Assembly: GCA_028753945.1 (NCBI GenBank)
Contig: JAPNXP010000011.1
Span: 2,046,001 to 2,110,000, forward strand
Direction: 5' to 3'
From: Hexactinellida sp. DTS-2022
Taxonomy: Eukaryota; Porifera; Hexactinellida
DNA: 64,000 bases
Position 1 is the stretch's first letter. Each line of letters starts with the position of its first letter. The notes under the pieces were generated by a model. That model ran no database searches. It worked only from the letters and a program-made list of their open reading frames with translations, and had not been told where the DNA came from. Positions 56,306 through 64,000 of this stretch are shown piece after piece. The position numbers and the translations under genes are program-made.

Positions 56306-59141
56306 GCAGTGGACTCCGCTTAATAGAGCCACCGGTTTATAGATTTCCACGCTTAATTGGGTCAGAATTCACAGGATTTATAGGACGGAATGTCACTTTG
56401 GCTTAAAATATTTTCTGTTATTTGATTCTCCGCTTAATGGGCCAAAGTAACCTTAAAGATGCTAAAAACCTTGAAAATGCTCAAGTGCACAGTTTTTTAT
56501 AGGTAAATATTTATTTAAATTTAATTATACAATGTGCCTATTGATATATTAATGTTGGTAAATGAATGTGAGTTATTAACCAAAACCAAGCCCAACATTA
56601 TATTGAATTATGATTACTCATCATGACGATTTAAGTTATAATCCTGAAAGCATTGTTTTTGTAACCTCTGCTAAGACAACTCTCGTTTGTAATGTTTCGG
56701 CCGGGGCTTTTGATCATTCTTTCAAGTTCAAATGCTTAGTACAGGCTTAGAACTCGTGTTTTGTTCTCTTTTTCATAGTATTTATTTTTTATTGCTTTGA
56801 TAAGTTAGATCTATTAACATATTTGCTTTTAATGAACCCGAGACTCCAAACTCTCTGGTAAGATTTGGTCTAGGACACCTAGAATTATATAATACCAATC
56901 AAAATCATTTTGACAAACTATCTGGTACATTGTACTTTTTCAATCATTTTTATTTTCTCGTCCTTTTATGCTTACAAGGCCTTTGGTCTCATACGTTTCG
57001 CAACGGATAAATCAATTCTACGCTTCTCGGATTTTCTTCAATAGATAGTATATAATTCATTGAAAGATTGTCAAAAATGAATTCGTAGTCATCATACTTG
57101 TTTAAGGTTAAATTACGGCAGATTCACCCAAAAAAACACATGAATTTAGTTTTGAAGGTGGGAGTTTGAATTTCACATATATGATGGAAGACATTATAGC
57201 AATATCGAAACTGAAAACGAAATCTTATTATCTTCTATAAATTCGAAATTATTGGGCTTGCAGTATTATGCTAATACAAAAGTCCCATAGGGGGATTTTT
57301 TCAGACTCCACCTGTAAGTGTGTGGTTTGCAAGATCATTATTTGCTAAATACCTGTACAGTGTGATCTATCAGATAGATCATCGTTATGGGCGGTTGGTG
57401 GGCGGTTTAGAATTTTGCTAAGATCTAAATAAAAAATATTGCGACCTTTTGTAACCAAAAAATGAATAAAAAGGTCATCTTTTTATGCGAAATTTGATTA
57501 AATGCTTGATAAAAAAAATTCCATGTAAAAATTCTAAAATGTAAACCGTCTACCAACTCCTTACGCTTATAATCTTTAAATATTGATTCTGATAACAAAC
57601 ATTGATGGCCGCATTGCCAAATTACCGCATAATATCTACCACCACTTTTGGAAATCGCCCTATGGGAGATTTGTATTAGCCAAATTTTGAAACCGACAAA
57701 AAATAAAAAGTATAATAGATAGGGACATTTTCTTTTTGGTTTATTGATTTGTATCGTATAGGTATATATTTCTCACAATTACAGATTAATACAAGAACTT
57801 TCATTCACGTGGGGTAATTTAACCTTAACTATATTACCTAAAATAACTGTTTGATGGTAGCCTCTAGGTTAATTTTGAATTTTGAGTTTTTGTAAACTAA
57901 ATACTCCAATCGGCCAAATGAACAACATTAATTTATGTTCATGCATTCTAGCTTCATGCAGTATAATAACATTTATAGAGCTTCAATATGAAAGTTAACA
58001 TAAACGCTATTTTAAAGACTATTAAATAAAATGATTTAGAATTTACATTTAAATGGAGGTATTAAACTCATTGACTACATATAAATTAGGCTATAATTAA
58101 ATAATCTATTATTACTTTCTGACATTATGAGGCAATTGGAATATACAAATTCTTTATCGAAATTTGAATACCACATGTTCGAATTGCTCTAGATGCAAAA
58201 TTTGTAATAATTGTGATTATTTTCCACTCATATATAGACACATTCCCATTTATTCCACTTGTGGCACGTGCCAGGGACACTTAATCCACTTCATTTATAA
58301 TGATTAAAAATCACTTAAAACACAATGTTGTGAGATTTTTGACTATATCAAGATATTTAAAGTAATTTCTTAGTAGAATAAGGAGCCGTTAACACGCTGC
58401 AGAAAGTAAATTGTATTTGAAATAAAATTCCTATGCTCAAATAGTTTTGGCCTTCATATTGTATAATTAGTTGGGAAATTATAAATCAGCCTTCCTATTA
58501 CCTTTAGTACCCTTTGGATTATAGCTTCTATGTTAATTTTCAATTTTCATTAATTGGTTCACATATTTTTGTAAACTACATGTGTAAATATTCAAATTAT
58601 CGTTTATTTATTGAGAAATTCGTTGTCAGCATACTTATTTACCTATAAAACCTACCTCAAGTTCATTGTGGATTTTATATCTTCTCAGTGGTATGGCTAA
58701 GTACGATTGAATCTTTCCCTAGCTTTCGTACGTTTAATTGTTTCTATGACATCTCTCGGCATCATGGGTGTAAACCTCGTCAAAACACCCATGGTGTCAC
58801 GACACTGTTCATCCCCTAGTTATATATTTCTGAATAACTATTTCATTTGTGTTAATGTGACTTGATTTTTTGTTTAGAAAAATTTATTTAGCACGCCACC
58901 TGCTAAATTAAGTTTGTGGGGTTAATTTCTAGTTGAAAATGCCAGGGTGTCAGTCCAGGCACCCGCCGCATACCCCAAGTTTACGCCCCTGCTCGGCATC
59001 GTCCTTAGAAAGTTATACTCTTATCAATCAATGAGGATATTTCTCGCACTTTATTTTGTTATTCTATATTGTCTTGGGTTGTTATAAGAGTTTTTACATA
59101 TTTTCTGCAATTCAGTTTATTTCTGATAATTTCTAAATTAG
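56306..59141. other. Intron 3 DNA with dispersed repeats
   Basis: 56307 starts a pogo/Tigger-style end CAGTGGACTCCGCTTAATAG; TCCGCTTAATGGGCC recurs at 56428. 56980-57020 has a worn CCTTTGGTCTC hairpin repeat. 57110-57420 is inverted to 47040-47390. 58125-58275 is inverted to 28865-28990. 57840-57900 and 58500-58640 repeat the TTCTAGGTTGATTTTGAATT and GAAATTCGTGTTCAGCATAC words of 23.25-23.35 kb. No gene is seen. TTTCTAAATTAG before 59142 is the exon 4 acceptor. Confidence 0.6.
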
Positions 59142-59359
59142 GAGGTGTTTTCATCAATCTAAAAGCTCTACATGGCACTTTGGAGGAAATTAAATCTTCT
59201 AATTCTTATTTATTTACAAATCAAACTACTGTCTGCGAACGTCTTTCTTTTCCTGAAATAATACTCCCAGAAATGAAAAGGAATGATGTTTATATTCGTC
59301 TAAAGACGGGAAATTTCCCAAAATATACGAAGAAAACTGACAAAAATGTTGAGATCGAG
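59142..59359 (+). CDS. DOCK: DOCK family GEF, internal exon 4 of 4 visible (start of DHR-1)
   Basis: The exon is bounded by CTAAATTAG and GTAATC; the first two bases finish the Gly codon left open by exon 3, and the end is phase 0. It reads GGVFINLKALHGTLEEIKSS, then ERLSFPEIILPEMKRNDVYI, RLKTGNFPKYTKKTDKNVEI and E. In DOCK1-5 the block GLxVxLKLLxGD...GFPEIIMPGDxRNDIYVTLxxGxF...KNVEVTV opens the DHR-1 (C2-like) domain that binds phosphoinositides at the plasma membrane. Order, spacing and the FPEIIxP and RNDxY cores match, which settles the family. The lysines of YTKKTDKN lie where known members have the basic SKTTAKN stretch. The next exon is beyond 64 kb. Confidence 0.95.
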
Positions 59360-59460
59360 GTAATCTTTTATTTTATTTTAGCTTCATTCAAGATATATAC
59401 TTATTCATTTATTCATGTTAAACTTACTTGCTGAATTTGATCCAAATTGGTATAATTAGT

Positions 59461-59835
59461 GCCAGCAATGCACCGGATCCACTTTTTTATGTTCCGGCCC
59501 ATAAGTGTCGTAAACTACCCTGGCATCCGGACTTGTCCGGGCGGTCCAGATGAGCAGGGGCGGTATACCCGGTACGGCTGGTGCGGCGAGCGCCGTACCA
59601 CTTTTCAGGATGTCAGCTTTGCTGCACCACCTAAATTTACAATTAATTGATAATTTAATGATTTAATGAATTAATAATAGCCGAATGTTATTCAAATAAC
59701 TGGTACAGCGTCGCCGGACCACATACAAGTACTGTAAAATACTCCGCCGTACCACTTTCCTAAAGGACTTGCCGCGCCTGCAGATGAGCTACCCGGACTT
59801 TATCCTGAATCCGGGTTAACACCGTGTAAAATCAT
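59461..59835. repeat. GC-rich GGATCC/CCGGAC repeat patch
   Basis: It starts AATGCACCGGATCCACTTTT as at 19425, holds TCCGGACTTGTCCGGGCGG, GCCGTACCACTTT twice (59591, 59747) and CCGGACTTTATCC; GTGTCGTAAACTACC near 59507 resembles the TAGGCGTCGTAAA family. Several decayed MITEs are probably superimposed. Confidence 0.4.
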
Positions 59836-60402
59836 ACCTGCCAACCTATTTGATTTTGCAAAAATCTATGTGCACCTTAAAAATTTGTTCTCGCTCGCTA
59901 CATACGCTCGTCTGTGTTTCCTTATGCGCTTATACTAACGGGATTTGAATAAGAAATTATATTTATGTTATCATTGTAGAAAGCAACGCAAGAAATGCAA
60001 TACGTTGTTATTTAGATTGATTAAGGTTGAAATACATCAAATTAATCACTTTGGACTGGAGAAAACATTTAATTGTATATTAGACTGTAGAGGGAATCAC
60101 TCTACACTTGAATAATAACTTAATTTACGCAAACAAAATGCTTCATTCAGGTGTAGACATTGAGGTAATAATTTATTGGACTCACAATCAGTAATTTTGT
60201 CCAAACTTAATTCCCTGTACAAATGTACTAACTCCCTGCATGGGTGTAATTATTGGAAGATACAATGGGAAAAATTCCCAACGTGGATGACCATATATGC
60301 TCACTATTTTTGACCTTGTGGAATACGAATTTGATGTTCTTCAATCTATGTGACGTCCAAAAAAACTTTTATCAACAAAATTAGTCCGCCTGTCCCAAAA
60401 TA
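59836..60402. other. Intron 4 DNA, nothing recognised
   Basis: AT-rich sequence without gene or repeat that I can support. Confidence 0.4.
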
Positions 60403-60916
60403 ATTTACAGAAATATTTTTTTTTTTGGATTAGTAAAAATTCAATTCACATTTATAGCACACTATTTTGGTCCTAATTTTTTCTTCGTTCTTCGTGATAT
60501 TTTACATGAATTCACATACTTGTTGGCATTTTGACGAATTTGTTGATCATAATGTTTACATATGATATATCAACTTTTTGGTCTAAGATTTAATTATACT
60601 TTATACTCAATAGTATGCTTCATAATAAGGCGCGGCCTTCGAATTCACTAAACAAATATAATGTTACACGTAGGAAATTTTTACTATGCTCATTCTAGCG
60701 AAAGATTAATTCCAATAAAGTTTTATTAATTATCTACGTATATTGGTAGTAAATGCGACCATAATTCATTTTCAAAATCGGACAAAAATACAGACAAACA
60801 GACTGATAGCAATAAATTATTGATATAGATATACCCTAACCTAGAATTTCCTTATTTGAGTTATTTTCCAAGCCATTTGATTAAGTATACTATCTACTAT
60901 ATTATAATTGACAAGA

Positions 60917-63189
60917 TTAGTAATCAATATCACAAGATTCTTCATCTGTGTCCCAATTATGGAGCTCTACCCTTTCAATATTGTCATAACTCTCCTCATC
61001 ATGACAGTCTCTACATTCATCAGAAAATATATTCCCCTGTTCTTTAGATAGCCTTTCTGCATCATCCCACCGTAAATTATAATTATACGTCACCATACAA
61101 TCAACCAATCGCTGTGGGTATAACTCGTGCTCTACATTAGTCTTAAATCTAAGTTCCCAAAGAGTTTGCATTCTGGAATGCAACATCTCTCCGCTCTGCT
61201 CTGAACTTATTGCTGCCCCTGCTGTTGATTGAGGTTCGTAAAGGAGGAAGTAATCCGTATAATGGTCGGAAAGTATGTGTGACTTTAATGACCAAGGTAA
61301 GCCGGTTGCATTCCATGACTCCCTGAATAGACAAATACTCTCTTCCCAACCAGGCATTCTAAAATGACTCATACACCTGTCTTTTGCCATCTTTAACGAT
61401 TTCAGTGCATTTATCAGGGAGGTCTAATGGCTAGGGAATGGTATAATATCTAAATTATCCAAAAGTCGAGAACAAGAATTTTCTTCTAAAGCGCCATCCC
61501 AGTACTCATATCAATATACTTTGCATCTTTGTAAAGCTTGACAGTGTTGTTTATATAGTAAACGGTCATATCGGTTAGTCGCATTCTGGGATGGCCTAGC
61601 CACACCATACAACCGATTTACGATACCTAGAAGTATATGGAGAGGAGTAAGAGCAAGTATTTCCATAGGTGAATCTGACCACCGGATAATTGGTTCATGG
61701 GAAACGCTATAGTTTTTTGAATGAAGGTCTTTAATTAATTCCTTATATATTCTTGCACGAGAAGGTGTTCCAGTACATTTTGTGTTCTTCCTCCATGTAC
61801 AGAATGGGCAGGGGTACTTGCTGGATGCCTGCTGAATTCCAACGAGCATTGCAGCCACTTTAAAATCACAAGCAATTTGGATAGGGATACCTAAGTTAAA
61901 GATGTTTCGAATTGATGTGAAATTTAGCATTGACCGCAGATTTTCTGAATTTTCAGACGCGTGACCCATCGCAATTATAAAATTTGAAAGAACTCTATTA
62001 GGACTTGGTAGATACAGACTATTCGGAAGCATTGAAACGATATTGACAGACAGTTTGAGGAATTGTTTGCCGCCATCAAGCTGTACTTTAAGTCTAGAGA
62101 TTCTATTAGACTGTTCATGCGTGATAATATTCAATAATCTTTCAACATCAGTACAAATTGTAAATGGAATTAGTTCAAAGTTTTCTGTTGCTGAACGCTT
62201 AGCTTGATGGATACTGAAGTGAATATATCTCCAAATATAGATCATTTTTCGTCCCATGTTCCTTTTCTTCCCCCCATAGGAAAACAAATCCCTTTGCGAA
62301 GAATTCTTCCAAGTTCAAAATAAGACTTTTTACCCAAGCCAAGATGTCCTAACCTCTGCATATCTCGAACTGCCTCTCTGCTCAAAACATGTTTACTAAT
62401 GTTGTTGTATTTTGCACTCTTATACGGAATTGTAGTTACAGCTAATTGATTATTCGAATCGAAAGGATGATGTAATGATAGAGTATTTAATGGAGTAATA
62501 AGGCTTCTGTCACTAACTGAACCTTCGAGGGTATTTACCAGGAAGTTAGCAGTGAGATATTTAGTGTATCCACGAGATTCCACCCTCTCTGCGAAAAGTT
62601 TTCCAGCTTGCTGAGAAACTTGTGGGCGTTTTATAACTCGTTTGCAAAAGTCGATATCATGAATATCATCACTCACTCCACACTTGCTGCACATTAGTCT
62701 GACAGGGGATTGTTCTATAGGCCTACCAGGATTAGGACCTTGAGTCTTGAGTTTTGAATGATAATTATTTATGAAGGACGAGTATATTTTGCATATATAA
62801 CATCGATCTGTATGGGTACAGAGAATCGCCTTACGAGTAACGTTATAAGGAATTTCGACATTTTGGTTGGATTCGATATTTGATCTATCAAAATGCCATT
62901 TTTGTCTGTTAAGTTTACCACTTTCTAAGTCTGATAACCGTGACCTACAACAACTACAAAATATCTTTGGCTTATAAAAGTCCACTATTTCAGCGCGAAG
63001 ATCTATGTTGTAAAACTTATATGCTCTGTCAATCACCAGATTAGTAGGAGTCAGTCGCAAATTCTTCTTTGGCAAATCTTTTGGCGATAGCCGCATATAA
63101 CAGAATCGGCATACTTTGTAGAGTGAATCTACGTGATACTCATCCCAAATGTTTAAAATATTATCTGGTATTTCTAATGAACAAGACAT
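60917..63189 (-). pseudogene. Zinc-binding, transposase-like protein of an unnamed family
   Basis: About 760 codons lie almost in one piece. The start is probably the Met at 63189 (MSCSLEIPDNILNIW), since 24 hydrophobic codons before it look untranslated. The N-terminal part (62242-63189) has repeated Cys pairs: VCRFCYMRL, CSCCRSRL, CTHTDRCYICK and LMCSKCGVSDDIHDIDFCK, suggesting two or more zinc sites. The middle (61511-62287) has QLDGGKQFLKLSVNIV, IACDFKVAAMLVGIQ and YPCPFCTWRKN, followed by LALTPLHILLGIVNRL. The C-terminal part (60917-61390) has LKSHILSDHYTDYFLLYEP and ISSEQSGEMLHSRMQTLWEL, then an acidic tail. The D...D...E spacing recalls RNase-H-fold transposases, but I cannot prove it. 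Parts one and two are offset by one base at a run of six G (62271-62276); two in-frame stops lie at 61511 and about 61426. The family occurs in many copies in several invertebrates, as far as I recall; no function is assigned. Confidence 0.6.
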
Positions 63190-63279
63190 GTAGCTGAAAA
63201 CTGAATGAAGAATTAACTTTTTGTGCCTCTTATATATAAATAGTATTGATATGGTTAACACATAATAACAATAGATTAC

Positions 63280-63425
63280 CAGGGCTCGACAAATGCGGTG
63301 GTTTGATGGTTAACGCCACCATAAAATTCATCCCTAGCCACCAAAAAATTACGAAATAAACATACATAAGCTTCATGGTGGTAATTAATTAATATATCAA
63401 CAGAAATTCTATACGTCAAGCACCG
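63280..63425. mobile_element. hAT-type MITE (CAGGGCTCGACAAA family)
   Basis: The left end CAGGGCTCGACAAATGCGG and the right end CGTCAAGCACCG are flanked by TAGATTAC (63272-63279) and TCGATTAC (63426-63433), an 8-bp duplication with one mismatch. Related to 51992-52299. It lies 91 bp upstream of the likely start codon of the unnamed gene. Confidence 0.65.
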
Positions 63426-64000
63426 TCGATTACCACATAGCGTGTAATGATGAAGTCTTATATTCACACTAACATTTAAATGTGAGGTGAAATGTTTGTT
63501 ATTTCTATGTTATCAGAATATAATTTCATGGTTTTGGCATTTTAGATGTAATTCACGCTATACAAGTATGGTGTAGGCCAACTTTAGAGGTGTTGAATTG
63601 CTCAAATTCATTATTTCAAAGAAATCAAGAGATTTAGAACACATATTAAAACGCGAAAATATCAAAATGAGTACATTTTGAACAATCTGATAAACTTTAT
63701 AAACATCACATGCCATGGCGATATTTCACCCATAGCAGTGTATAATCTTGAGGGAAGTTTAACTAACAAAATTGTAGTTCTGATAAATTGATAAATTGAT
63801 ACAAAAATTATTCTCTTAGTGACAAGGGATATATTCGGAAAAATATCAATAAATATGTATTTATAGACAGAAAGCATGTAAAATATCACGAAGAACGTAG
63901 AAAAAATTAGCACGAAATAGTGTGCTATAAATGTGAATTGAAATTTTACTAATCCAAAAACAAACCAAATTTTATTTATAAAAATATTTCTGTAAATCTT

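Larger units (their letters stand above)
60403..63997 (-). mobile_element. Unclassified transposon with inverted ends and one gene
   Basis: The left arm (60403-60509) and right arm (63874-63997) are inverted copies, roughly 100 matching bases with one indel of about 25: ATTTACAGAAATATTTTT, TTTTTGGATTAGTAAAA, TTCAATTCACATTTATAGCA then CACTATTT, and TTCTTCGTGATATTTTACAT. The arms may go on past the window end. Between them, on the - strand, is a single gene (60917-63189) and a small hAT-type MITE (63280-63425). I could not see a target duplication because the right flank is outside. Confidence 0.6.

Overview
The window is AT-rich nuclear DNA from an animal: spliced genes with GT-AG introns, very long introns and a dense, mixed load of transposons. 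The only host gene I can support is a DOCK-family guanine-nucleotide-exchange-factor gene (DOCK1-5 type, groups A/B) on the + strand. Four internal exons are visible (2617-2831, 21189-21500, 31010-31217, 59142-59359). Their introns are about 18.4, 9.5 and 27.9 kb. The exons encode the helical N-terminal region and the start of the DHR-1/C2 lipid-binding domain; the rest of the gene lies outside on both sides. I cannot fix the species. The mix of P/THAP, hAT, Mutator-like (MULE), mariner, Harbinger and non-LTR elements, plus many MITEs, fits a TE-rich invertebrate.

Layout. 0-2.6 kb: broken P-element transposase, then DOCK exon 1. 2.8-21.2 kb (intron): a hAT remnant, a MULE with long inverted repeats (9.0-12.2 kb), a triple nest of small elements (12.6-14.1 kb), a hAT pseudogene, a second P-element remnant and several MITEs, ending 50 bp before exon 2. 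21.5-31.0 kb: hairpin-rich repeats, an OTU-protease pseudogene, a mariner remnant split by a MITE, then exon 3. 31.2-59.1 kb: many MITEs, a ZBED-like hAT (39.6-41.3 kb), a ZMYM1/DUF4371-type hAT (41.7-48.1 kb) split by a FLYWCH-MULE-RING transposon (42.0-45.3 kb), Harbinger and further hAT remnants, and a 5'-truncated LINE (53.65-56.2 kb) flanked by an unusually long direct repeat; then exon 4. 59.4-64.0 kb: a 3.6-kb inverted-repeat-bounded element carrying a nearly intact gene of a family I cannot name.

The transposase genes are almost all broken by frameshifts and stops. They do not work together with DOCK; they are passengers in its introns. The history can still be read from the nests: several insertions have exact 8-, 9- or 10-bp, TTAA or TA target duplications, so host and guest elements can be put in order. 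The best candidates for something undescribed are the 60.4-64.0 kb element, the two MULEs whose transposases carry a C-terminal RING finger and whose terminal repeats are built of short repeated units, and the LINE with a direct repeat of more than 100 bp.
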